Source: Streptomyces meridianus
GTDB taxonomy: Bacteria; Actinomycetota; Actinomycetes; Streptomycetales; Streptomycetaceae
Direction: 5' to 3'
Assembly (NCBI RefSeq): GCF_023703325.1
Contig: NZ_JAMQGM010000002.1
Span: 62,001 to 126,000, forward strand
Length of the DNA: 64,000 bases
Below the pieces are notes generated by a model. The model was given only the letters and a program-made list of their open reading frames with translations. It did not search any database and had not been told where the DNA came from. Below are positions 44,379 through 52,509 of this stretch, piece after piece (position 1 is the first letter of the stretch; every line of letters begins with the position of its first letter). The position numbers and the translations under genes were made by a program.

Positions 44379-44539
44379 CCGCCCCATCCTGCCGCATGCC
44401 ACCGACAGCGGGAGCTGTCCTTCACGGACGGCGACCCGTTCCGTCGGCATGGGCACTCCGTGCACGGCCCGTCGCGGAAATACACCCTCATGCCCACCTG
44501 CGGGGTCCTCTCGTGCCACCATCATCCGGGCGGTGACTG

Positions 44540-47467
44540 GTGATACGAGAACGAAGAGAATCGACCGGACAGAGCGGGCAGCCGTGCGAGGCGGGCGGCC
44601 CCGGCACTCCGGCATGCCCGGACCCTGCCGGTTCGGACCGTCCCGGCGGTTGCGCGACACCGCCCGGGCGGGGGGCTGACGTCCCCCGGGGCGGCGGGAC
44701 GCAGCGCCCGGGCTCCGGTGCGGCCCCGTCGTGCCGGGACACCGGGAACGGCACCGGGGGCGCGGGCGACGACACCGGGGCCGGCGGGAAGCACGACGAT
44801 GTACGGCCCCCCGACGCCGGCGCGGAGGACGACGCCGGCGGGCCGCGCTGCGATCCGGCCGAATGCGACGGGACGGCTCACATCGACCGGGTCCCCGGCG
44901 ACGAGCCGCTGCTGCCGGCCCGGGTGCACCGACCCTCGGACCTGGTGCGGCTGCTCGTCGGCATCCTGAGCATCGCCGTGGTACTGGGAATCGCCGCCGT
45001 GGCCCACGGCACGACGGCCGGCCTGGAGAAGGACATCGGCAAGGGTGCGGGCCAGACCCCGGCCCTGCTCATCGGCTTTGCGGGCTTCGCCTCCAGCGTC
45101 GCCGTCCTGATCGTGCCGGTCGCCTTCGCCGTCGAACGGTTGATCAAGCGCGACGGTCTGCGGATCGCCGACGGCGTGCTCGCGGCCGTCCTCGCCCACG
45201 GCGTGTCCCTCACCACGGACCTCTGGGTCGCCGAGGCGGCGCCGGACTCCATCCGGGACGCGCTCACCCAGCAGGCGCCCAGCGGCGACGTCACCGACCC
45301 CGTGCACGGCTACCTCGCGCCCGTCATCGCCTACATGACGGCGGTCGGCATGGCGCGGCGGCCGCGCTGGCGGGTGGTGTTGTGGGCCGTGCTGATCCTG
45401 GACGCGTTCGCTGTCCTCGTCGGCGGCTACACCACGCCGTTCTCGATCATCGTCACCGTACTGATCGGATGGACGGTCGCCTACGGGACGCTCTACACGG
45501 TCGGCTCGCCCAACGTCCGCCCCACCGGCCAGACCCTGCTCGCCGGGCTGCGCAGGGTCGGCTTCCGTCCGGTGAGCGCCCTGCGTGCCGAGGAACCGCC
45601 GGATGCCGAGCGCATGGACCGCGGCCGCCGCTACATCGTCACGCTGGAGGAGGGGCCGCCGCTCGACGTCACCGTCGTCGACCGCGAACAGCAGGCCCAG
45701 GGCTTCTTCTACCGCGTGTGGCGGCAGCTCGCGCTGCGCGGTATCACCCAGCGCCGGAGCCTGCAGTCCCTGCGTCAGGCGCTGGAGCAGGAGGCGCTGC
45801 TCGCCTATGCGGCGATCGCGGCCGGGGCCAACGCACCCAAGCTGATCGCGACGTCCGAACTCGGACCGGACGCCGTGATGCTCGTGTACGAGCACACCGG
45901 CGGGCAGACCCTGGACTCGCTTCCGGACGGGGCGATCACCGACGATCTGCTGCACAGCGCCTGGCGCCAGGTGCAGGCCCTGCAGTCTCGGCGCATCGCC
46001 CACCGGCGGCTCGTCGGCGACTCGGTGCTGGTGGACCGTGACGGAAACGTCGTGCTGACCGACCTGCGCGGCGGGGAGATCGCCGCCGGCGACCTGGTGC
46101 TGCGGATGGACGTGGCGCAGCTGCTCACGACGCTCGGCCTGCGGGTCGGGGCGGAGCGGTCGGTGGCGGCGGCGGTCGAGGTGCTCGGACCGGACGCGGT
46201 CGCCGACAGCCTTCCCCTGCTCCAGCCCATCGCCATGAGCCGGGGCACCCGCTCGACCCTGCGTCGACAGGCCAAGGAACGGGCCCAGCGGGAGCGCGAG
46301 GCCGTGCTGGAGGCTTCGCGCGAGGCGCGGGAGCAGCAGGAGGGCGAGGAGCCCGCGGTACCGGCCGACCGCAGGATCCTGCTGGCCGGTAAGAGCTCCG
46401 AGAAGAAGGCCGAGCGCAAGGCCGAGAAGAAGGCCATCGACGAGGCCCTGGAGGAGGCGCGTGAGGAGGATCTGCTCGCCCGGATCCGACGGCAGGTGCT
46501 GACGATCCGTCCCCAGGCTCCGGTCGAGCCGGCCCGGCTGGAGCGGATCCGCCCGCGGACCCTCGTCACCTGGGTCGCGGGCGCCTTCGCCGCCTACTTC
46601 CTGTTGTCGCAGATCACCCACGTCCGGCTGGGCGCGGTGATCAGCGAGGCCAATTGGGCGTGGGTTGCGGCCGCGTTCGTGTTCTCGGCGCTGAGTTATG
46701 TGGCCGCGGCGATGAGCCTGCTCGGTTTCGTTCCGGAGAAGGTGTCGTTTTTCCGCACGGTCCTGGCGCAGGTGGCCGGCTCGTTCGTGAAGCTGGTCGC
46801 TCCGGCTGCCGTCGGCGGCGTGGCACTCAACGCCCGGTTCCTGCAGCGGGCCGGAGTGCGTCCCGGCCTGGCGGTGGCCAGCGTCGGCGCGTCCCAGCTG
46901 TTCGGGCTGGGCAGCCACATCCTGCTGCTCCTGACGTTCGGCTACGTGACCGGGACGGAACACGCCTCGTCGTCGCTGTCACCGTCCCGCACCGTGATCG
47001 CGGGTCTGCTCACGGCCGCTGTCCTGGCTCTCGTGGTGACCGCGATTCCGGTGCTGCGCAAGTTCGTCGTCACCCGGGTACGGGCGCTGTTCGCCGGTGT
47101 CGTACCGCGCATGCTGGACGTTCTGCAGCGGCCGCAGAAGCTCCTCACCGGAATCGGCGGGATGCTGCTGCTGACAGCGATGTTCGTGATGTGCCTGGAC
47201 GCGTCGATCCGGGCGTTCGGCGGGGAGCTGAGCTACGCCACGATCGCGGTGGTGTTCCTCACCGGAAACGCTCTGGGGTCGGCGGCGCCGACGCCCGGCG
47301 GCGTGGGCGCGGTGGAGGCGGCGCTGATCGCGGCGCTCACCCTGGCCGGGCTGCCCTACGAGATCGCGGCGCCCGCGGTGCTGCTGTTCCGGTTGATGAC
47401 GTTCTGGCTGCCGGTGCTCCCGGGCTGGCTCTCGTTCAGCCATCTGACCCGGAAGGGCGAGATCTGA
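44540..47467 (+). CDS. Pseudokinase-like and flippase-like membrane fusion protein
   Basis: 975 residues if GTG 44540 is used; the Pro/Gly/Cys-rich first ~115 residues and weak ribosome site leave the start uncertain. Four to six transmembrane helices (~135-290) precede a cytoplasmic kinase-like domain (~310-550): VYEHTGGQTLDSL hinge and HRRLVGDSVLVDRDGNVVLTDLRGG, where the catalytic Asp of HRD and the DFG Phe are altered. A charged Lys/Glu/Arg coiled segment follows (~570-640), then an LPG-synthase/flippase-type domain of ~8 helices (~665-960) ending in the APTPGGVGAVEAAL motif. Such UPF0104 domains move lipids or lipid-linked sugars. Substrate unknown. Confidence 0.86.
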   Translation: MIRERRESTGQSGQPCEAGGPGTPACPDPAGSDRPGGCATPPGRGADVPRGGGTQRPGSGAAPSCRDTGNGTGGAGDDTGAGGKHDDVRPPDAGAEDDAGGPRCDPAECDGTAHIDRVPGDEPLLPARVHRPSDLVRLLVGILSIAVVLGIAAVAHGTTAGLEKDIGKGAGQTPALLIGFAGFASSVAVLIVPVAFAVERLIKRDGLRIADGVLAAVLAHGVSLTTDLWVAEAAPDSIRDALTQQAPSGDVTDPVHGYLAPVIAYMTAVGMARRPRWRVVLWAVLILDAFAVLVGGYTTPFSIIVTVLIGWTVAYGTLYTVGSPNVRPTGQTLLAGLRRVGFRPVSALRAEEPPDAERMDRGRRYIVTLEEGPPLDVTVVDREQQAQGFFYRVWRQLALRGITQRRSLQSLRQALEQEALLAYAAIAAGANAPKLIATSELGPDAVMLVYEHTGGQTLDSLPDGAITDDLLHSAWRQVQALQSRRIAHRRLVGDSVLVDRDGNVVLTDLRGGEIAAGDLVLRMDVAQLLTTLGLRVGAERSVAAAVEVLGPDAVADSLPLLQPIAMSRGTRSTLRRQAKERAQREREAVLEASREAREQQEGEEPAVPADRRILLAGKSSEKKAERKAEKKAIDEALEEAREEDLLARIRRQVLTIRPQAPVEPARLERIRPRTLVTWVAGAFAAYFLLSQITHVRLGAVISEANWAWVAAAFVFSALSYVAAAMSLLGFVPEKVSFFRTVLAQVAGSFVKLVAPAAVGGVALNARFLQRAGVRPGLAVASVGASQLFGLGSHILLLLTFGYVTGTEHASSSLSPSRTVIAGLLTAAVLALVVTAIPVLRKFVVTRVRALFAGVVPRMLDVLQRPQKLLTGIGGMLLLTAMFVMCLDASIRAFGGELSYATIAVVFLTGNALGSAAPTPGGVGAVEAALIAALTLAGLPYEIAAPAVLLFRLMTFWLPVLPGWLSFSHLTRKGEI

Positions 47468-47693
47468 ACGACGCCCTGCGGGGCTCGGGGCCCGGGCCCG
47501 GCACGCCGGGGCCCTCTCCACGGCCTGCTGCGCGCACCCGGCTCGGCGCGCAGGGGCCTGCGCGACCGCCGCTCCCGCCACCGGTGAGGAACTCACCCTT
47601 CCGTCCGCGAAACGGGCAGGCGCCGGGCGGCGCGCCGGACCGCCCGGATCTACAGTTCGACGGACAGGAGAGAGCAAACCGGGAGAATGCGTC

Positions 47694-49313
47694 ATGCCCC
47701 CAGGCTCCAGGCCCGCCCGGGCCGTGGCACTGACGGCGGCGACTGCGCTGGCCGCCGCCGTCATCGGTGGCTGCACCGGGGGCGGCGACGAGCCGACGGG
47801 GTCCGCGAGCCGGCCGGAGGCGTCCGCGGCGACCGGACCGGTCCCGGCCCTGCCCGGCTCGCTCACCGGCCAGCGTCTCCGCTGGAAGCCGTGCGGCCCG
47901 CCCACCGTCCTCCAGGGGGACACCGGAACCGGCGCGCCGCAGCCCCTGCAGGGCACACGCTGGGAGTGCACGTCGATGAGGGCGCCGCTCGACTACGCCC
48001 GTCCCGACGGCAGGACGATCGACCTGGCGCTCATCCGGGTGAAGGCCGATCCGAAGGACGGGGAGAAGCGGATCGGCTCGCTCATCTTCAACTTCGGCGG
48101 CCCGGGCAGTTCCGGGGTGGCCACCCTCCCGGCGTTCGCCGAGGAGGACTACCGGCAGCTGCACACCCGCTACGACCTGGTGAGCTTCGACCCCCGCGGC
48201 ATCGGGGCGAGCGCGCCGGTCCGATGCCTCGACGACAAGCAGCTCGACGCCTGGAACGCGTCCGACGGCACCCCGGACGACAGGGCCGAGGAGAAGGCGT
48301 ACGTGCGCGACGTCGCACGAGCAGCGGCGGCCTGCGCGAAGAACTCGGGCACGCATCTCCCGTACCTGGGCACGGTCAACGCCGCGCGCGATCTCGATCT
48401 GATGCGCCAGGTCCTCGGCGACGACGAACTCCACTACTTCGGCATCTCGTACGGCACCGAACTCGGCGGCGTCTACGCCCACTTGTATCCGAAACGGGTC
48501 GGCCGTGCAGTCCTGGACGCCGTGGTCGACCCCACACAGGCCCCCGAGGAGGGTTCGCTCGCCCAGGCGAAAGGGTTCCAGCAGGCGCTGGACGCCTTCC
48601 TCGAGGACTGCGCCGGGCAGGGCTCCTCGTGCCCGGTCGGGAAGGACCCCGAGGAGGGAGAGCAGAAGATCACGCAGCTTCTGGACCGGCTGGACGAGGA
48701 ACCGCTGCCCACCAATTCCGGGCGCGACCTGACCCAGACCCTGGCGATGAACGGCATTCTCCAGGCGCTGTACTCGAAGGACCTCTGGCCGGTTCTGCGG
48801 CAGGCCCTGCAGGAGGCGAGGCAGTACGACTCGGGAAGTCTGTTGCTCGTCCTCTCCGATGCGCTGACCGGCCGTGACGAGGAGGGCCGCTACAACAACT
48901 CCCAGGCCGCGCACTCCGCCGTGGTGTGCGCGGACACCGAACGGCGCTACACCGCCAAGGACGTGGAGGACGCGCTTCCGGAGTTCCGCAAGGCCTCCCC
49001 CGTCTTCGGCGAGCTCCTTGCCTGGGGACTGCTCCAGTGCACGGACTGGCCGGTGGCCGGGCAGCAGGGCTCGACCGAGGTCGGGGCGGAGGGCTCGGCT
49101 CCGATTCTCGTCGTCGGCAACACCGGGGATCCGGCCACCCCCTTCGGCGGCACCGGGAAGATGCTCGAGGAACTGGGGCCCGGCGTGGGTGTCGAGCTCA
49201 TCTGGAAGGGCCAGGGGCACGGCGCCTACGGCAGCAGCCGCTGCGTCGAGGACAAGGTCAACGGCTACCTGCTCGACGGCCGGGTGCCCGCGAACGGCAC
49301 GGTCTGCCCGTGA
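47694..49313 (+). CDS. Lipoprotein alpha/beta hydrolase, tripeptidyl-aminopeptidase type
   Basis: 539 residues. Signal peptide with lipobox VIGGC (Cys ~27), so the mature protein is a membrane-anchored lipoprotein outside the cell. Catalytic features: FNFGGPGSSG oxyanion loop (~130), DPRGIGAS (~165), nucleophile GISYGTELGG (~248), acid in VVGNTGDPATPFGG (~475) and His in KGQGHGAYG (~505), with the TAP-like C-terminal domain. It resembles S. lividans SlpD/SlpE and Tap proteases. GGGAGA 8 bp before ATG. Convergent with moeZ across a strong terminator. Confidence 0.93.
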   Translation: MPPGSRPARAVALTAATALAAAVIGGCTGGGDEPTGSASRPEASAATGPVPALPGSLTGQRLRWKPCGPPTVLQGDTGTGAPQPLQGTRWECTSMRAPLDYARPDGRTIDLALIRVKADPKDGEKRIGSLIFNFGGPGSSGVATLPAFAEEDYRQLHTRYDLVSFDPRGIGASAPVRCLDDKQLDAWNASDGTPDDRAEEKAYVRDVARAAAACAKNSGTHLPYLGTVNAARDLDLMRQVLGDDELHYFGISYGTELGGVYAHLYPKRVGRAVLDAVVDPTQAPEEGSLAQAKGFQQALDAFLEDCAGQGSSCPVGKDPEEGEQKITQLLDRLDEEPLPTNSGRDLTQTLAMNGILQALYSKDLWPVLRQALQEARQYDSGSLLLVLSDALTGRDEEGRYNNSQAAHSAVVCADTERRYTAKDVEDALPEFRKASPVFGELLAWGLLQCTDWPVAGQQGSTEVGAEGSAPILVVGNTGDPATPFGGTGKMLEELGPGVGVELIWKGQGHGAYGSSRCVEDKVNGYLLDGRVPANGTVCP

Positions 49314-49339
49314 ACGCCACGCGGCCCGTGGCACGCAGC

Positions 49340-49377
49340 GGACCGGGTCCGTCCGCCTCGGCGGACGGACCCGGTCC
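49340..49377. terminator. Bidirectional terminator between hydrolase and moeZ
   Basis: Perfect 18-bp inverted repeat (49340-49357 and 49360-49377) of GGACCGGGTCCGTCCGCC and its complement, with a 2-nt centre. It lies between convergent stops. Confidence 0.9.
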
Positions 49378-49412
49378 GGCACCGGGCACCTGGCAGGTCC
49401 CCGGAACAGGCG

Positions 49413-50591
49413 TCAGTAGACGGGCTTCGAGGGCTCGATCTGGTTGACCCAGCCGATCACACCGCCGCCCACGTGGACCGCGTCCGAGAAACCGGCACTC
49501 TTCAGTGCGGCAAGGACTTCCGCAGACCGGACACCCGTCTTGCAGTGCAGGACGATCCGGCGGTCCTGCGGGAGGTCCTGGAGCGCGGCACCCATCAGGA
49601 AGTCGTTCTTCGGGATCAGCCGCGCGCCCGGGATCGAGACGATCTCGTACTCGTTGGGCTCGCGCACATCGATGATGTCGATGTTCTCGCCGCTGTCGAT
49701 CCACTCCTTGAGCTGCTTCGGCGTGATGGTCGAGTCCATCGCCGCCGCCTGCGCCTCGTCGGAGACGACGCCGCAGAACGCCTCGTAGTCGATGAGTTCG
49801 GTGACCGTGGGGTTCTCGCCGCAGACCGCGCAGTCGGGGTCCTTGCGCACCTTCACCTGGCGGTAGGTCATCTCGAGGGCGTCGTAGATCATCAGCCGGC
49901 CCACCAGCGGGTCGCCGATGCCGGCCAGCAGCTTGATGGCCTCGTTGACCTGGATCGACCCGATCGACGCGCACAGCACGCCGAGCACGCCGCCCTCGGC
50001 GCAGGACGGAACCATCCCCGGCGGCGGGGGCTCGGGGTACAGGCACCGGTAGCACGGACCGTGCTCGGCCCAGAAGACGGATGCCTGGCCGTCGAAGCGG
50101 TAGATCGAGCCCCAGACGTAGGGCTTGCCCAGCAGCACGCACGCGTCGTTGACCAGGTAACGGGTCGCGAAGTTGTCCGTGCCGTCGACGATGAGGTCGT
50201 AGTCGGCGAAGATCTCCTTGACGTTCTCCGCCTCGAGCCGCTCCTCGTGGAGCACGACGTTCACGTGGGGGTTGATGCCGAGCACCGAGTCCCGGGCGGA
50301 CTCGGCCTTGGAACGGCCGATGTCCGACTGGCTGTGGATGATCTGACGCTGCAGGTTCGACTCGTCGACCTCGTCGAATTCCACGATGCCGAGGGTGCCG
50401 ACACCCGCCGCCGCGAGATACATCAGGGTGGGCGATCCCAGACCGCCGGCGCCGACGCACAGCACCTTGGCGTTCTTGAGCCGCTTCTGCCCCTCCATCC
50501 CGACATCGGGAATGATCAGGTGGCGGGAGTACCTGCGGACCTCATCGACGGTGAGCTCGGCAGCCGGCTCGACCAGGGGTGGCAGCGACAC
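49413..50591 (-). CDS. moeZ: Adenylyltransferase/sulfurtransferase MoeZ
   Basis: 392 residues. MoeB/E1 domain: YSRHLIIPDVGMEGQKRL, VGAGGLGSPTLMYLAAAG (~47), EFDEVDESNLQRQ, zinc Cys pairs CYRC (~190) and CAVC (~260). The C-terminal rhodanese domain (~285-392) has active-site Cys350 in HCKTGVRS. It activates ubiquitin-like sulfur carriers (MoaD, CysO, ThiS) as thiocarboxylates. GTG start with GGAG 5 bp upstream. A SigR promoter precedes it (50636-50661), so sulfur trafficking is tied to thiol stress. Confidence 0.96.
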   Translation of the reverse strand: MSLPPLVEPAAELTVDEVRRYSRHLIIPDVGMEGQKRLKNAKVLCVGAGGLGSPTLMYLAAAGVGTLGIVEFDEVDESNLQRQIIHSQSDIGRSKAESARDSVLGINPHVNVVLHEERLEAENVKEIFADYDLIVDGTDNFATRYLVNDACVLLGKPYVWGSIYRFDGQASVFWAEHGPCYRCLYPEPPPPGMVPSCAEGGVLGVLCASIGSIQVNEAIKLLAGIGDPLVGRLMIYDALEMTYRQVKVRKDPDCAVCGENPTVTELIDYEAFCGVVSDEAQAAAMDSTITPKQLKEWIDSGENIDIIDVREPNEYEIVSIPGARLIPKNDFLMGAALQDLPQDRRIVLHCKTGVRSAEVLAALKSAGFSDAVHVGGGVIGWVNQIEPSKPVY

Positions 50592-50635
50592 GGGGGCTCC
50601 GTTGGTGGGTGGGAAGTACGGTTTGCTCTTCCCGT

Positions 50636-50661
50636 AACACTGCCACGGGCCTCCTCATTCC
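50636..50661 (-). promoter_or_regulatory. SigR-dependent promoter of moeZ
   Basis: Minus strand GGAAT (50657-50661), 18-bp spacer, GTT (50636-50638). The GGAAT overlaps the stop codon of the upstream spherulin-like gene, so the polysaccharide operon can read into moeZ while SigR gives separate control. moeB/moeZ is a recalled SigR-regulon member. Confidence 0.88.
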
Positions 50662-51458
50662 GAGACACCCGGTCCGATCCGCGAGACGATCTCGTCCCAG
50701 TAACCGGGCAGCGTCTCCCAGGCCTCCGCGTGCCCCTGGTGGTCCGACCGGTCCGTGAAGAAGACGGTCCCCGCGCCCTGCCACCGGGCCACGCGCATCG
50801 CCTCTTCGAGATGGGCCCGGGGGACGCCGTGCACGAGGTGGCAGAAGCGCTCCGGAGGGTGGGCGGCCGTCCACTCCGTGACCTGCGACCAGCGGTACCG
50901 GGCCCACGGGCCCGCGAACGTCACCAGCTGGTCGGCGAGCTGCAGGTACTCCTGGCAGGGATGGACGCCGTGTCCGGCGACGACGAACGCACCCTCCAGG
51001 ACGGCCCGCAGCGTCGCGGTGAGCCGGCCGACCTCGGACAGACCGGACCGGTCACCCGGACAGCGCGCCAGGTAGAAGCCGTCGACCTTGTACCACTCGA
51101 GGAAGCGGTGGGCGTCGGAGACGAGTTCCCCGAACGGCCGTGTCCCGAACCGGAGATCCAGGTGACCGAGGACACGGCCGGACGCCACCGGTCCCGCCTG
51201 GCCGCCGAAGTTCTCCCGTGCGACCGCGGCCCGGTTGGTCAGCCGGCCGGCCGCCTCCAGGCAGTGCCCGTCGGGCCGGACGCCCGGGCCCCGGTCGATG
51301 TTGAGCACGGCCCAGTCCAGGGAGCCGTCGAGGCGGGTCAGCTCGGCCCACTCGGTGGGCGCGACGAGGGGATGCGCGTATCCCGGGACACCGAGCGAGA
51401 GCCCGTTGCGGACGCCGGTCGCCCCGCGCCGCCGCCCGGCGGAGATCAGATGCGACAC
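50655..51458 (-). CDS. Spherulin-4-like (GH135-type) protein
   Basis: 267 residues from GTG at 51458, where GGAGG lies 4-5 bp upstream inside the end of the epimerase gene (13-bp overlap). TIM-barrel-like pattern: SLGVPGYAHPLVAPTEW, WAVLNIDRGPG (acidic strand end), GHLDLRFGTRPFGELVSDAHRFLEWYKVDGFYLARCP, FVVAGHGVHPCQEYL and AGTVFFTDRSDH. Spherulation-specific family 4 proteins include Sph3 of Aspergillus, a GH135 hydrolase of galactosaminogalactan. No signal peptide is seen, which is odd for a polymer hydrolase. Probably trims or processes the operon's glycan. Confidence 0.8.
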   Translation of the reverse strand: MSHLISAGRRRGATGVRNGLSLGVPGYAHPLVAPTEWAELTRLDGSLDWAVLNIDRGPGVRPDGHCLEAAGRLTNRAAVARENFGGQAGPVASGRVLGHLDLRFGTRPFGELVSDAHRFLEWYKVDGFYLARCPGDRSGLSEVGRLTATLRAVLEGAFVVAGHGVHPCQEYLQLADQLVTFAGPWARYRWSQVTEWTAAHPPERFCHLVHGVPRAHLEEAMRVARWQGAGTVFFTDRSDHQGHAEAWETLPGYWDEIVSRIGPGVSE

Positions 51459-52405
51459 GCCGCCTCCATCCAGATGTCCGCCAGAGACTCCTCGAGCCCG
51501 ATGCGCGGTCGCCAGCCCAGGCGGTCGCGTGCCGTCCGCACGTCGGCCTGCTGCCAGCCACCGCATCCGTCCGGGTAGGGCTGGAGAGCGGCTCCGCCCA
51601 GGTGTTCCAGCGAGGACGCCGGAGAGGGGAGCCCCGGCCCGCGGTGCCCGAGGTTATCGAGTTCGTGGATCGAGCCGGTGAAGCCCGCCACGCGGCCCAG
51701 CACGGTCGCCGCCTCCCGCAGCCGGACGGCGCGCCCCGACGCGATGTTGATCACGCCTTGGGCCGCGGAGAGGGAGGCGGCATGCACGGCGCGTGCCACG
51801 TCCCTTACATCGACGAAGTCCCGCTGCACGCCGAGTCCGGTCAGCTTGAGCTCGTTGTCGCCGGACTGCATCGCACGTCGCAGCGCCTCCGCGAGGCGAC
51901 CGAGCGGCGACCCCGCCGGGGTACCCGGACCGGCGGGCGAGAACACCCGGAGCACCACGGCGTCCAGGTCGGAACCGAGCACGAGCTCGGTGGCGGCGAG
52001 CTTGCTCACCCCGTACGGGCCGCCCGGGCGGGGCTGCGCGTCCTCCGCCGTGGACGAACCGGTCTGCGACGGCCCGTACTCGGAGGCGCAGCCGAGCTGC
52101 ACCAGCCGGGCCCCGCAGCGGCTGCGGCGCAGCGACTCGCAGACGGTTGCGACGGCGACCGTGTTGTGGCGGGTCAGCTCGCGGGCTCCGCCCCGGGTCG
52201 CCCCGGCGCAGTTGACGACGACGCCCGGGTGAACGGCGTCCAGGAAGCGGGTGAGCGCTCCCGGGCTGCCGGAGGCGAGGTCGAAGCGCACATCGGCATC
52301 GTCGCCGCGGCCGAGGGCGGTGAGCTGGACCGCGGGGTCGGCCAGCAGCCGGTCGGCGACGTGCCGTCCGAGGTACCCGTTGGCGCCGAGCAGGAGGACT
52401 CTCAT
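51446..52405 (-). CDS. NAD-dependent nucleotide-sugar epimerase/dehydratase
   Basis: 319 residues. Extended-SDR: LLLGANGYLGRHVADRLL (nucleotide loop at the N-terminus), VVNCAGATRGG, Ser in LGCASEYGPS (~107), and the catalytic Tyr/Lys pair in PYGVSKLAATE (~132). LTGLGVQRDFVDVRDVARA (~190) and GWRPRIGLEESLADIW (~300) are typical of GalE-like enzymes. It likely supplies an epimerised UDP-sugar, plausibly UDP-GalNAc given its operon. ATG has GAGGAGG 8 bp upstream and overlaps the stop of the 35-residue ORF (ATGA). Confidence 0.9.
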   Translation of the reverse strand: MRVLLLGANGYLGRHVADRLLADPAVQLTALGRGDDADVRFDLASGSPGALTRFLDAVHPGVVVNCAGATRGGARELTRHNTVAVATVCESLRRSRCGARLVQLGCASEYGPSQTGSSTAEDAQPRPGGPYGVSKLAATELVLGSDLDAVVLRVFSPAGPGTPAGSPLGRLAEALRRAMQSGDNELKLTGLGVQRDFVDVRDVARAVHAASLSAAQGVINIASGRAVRLREAATVLGRVAGFTGSIHELDNLGHRGPGLPSPASSLEHLGGAALQPYPDGCGGWQQADVRTARDRLGWRPRIGLEESLADIWMEAACRI

Positions 52406-52509
52406 CGCGCGTCCTCCTCGCACCGCTCGCCGGGGCGCGCACGGCGCACGGCTGCGCACCCGGCTCCGGGGGTCTGCGGAGCCGTTGCTCCGAGGTCGTG
52501 TGCGGTCAT
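52402..52509 (-). CDS. 35-residue small ORF coupled at both ends
   Basis: ATG at 52507-52509 overlaps the stop of the membrane-protein gene (ATGA); its TGA overlaps the epimerase ATG (ATGA). The peptide begins MTAHDLGATAPQTPG, has Cys18 and Cys30 and an Arg/Glu-rich end (CEEDAR). No hydrophobic helix. It may be a real small protein or a coupling ORF that carries ribosomes across the 100-bp gap. The exact double overlap is unlikely by chance, but homologues have not been checked. Confidence 0.55.
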   Translation of the reverse strand: MTAHDLGATAPQTPGAGCAAVRRARPGERCEEDAR

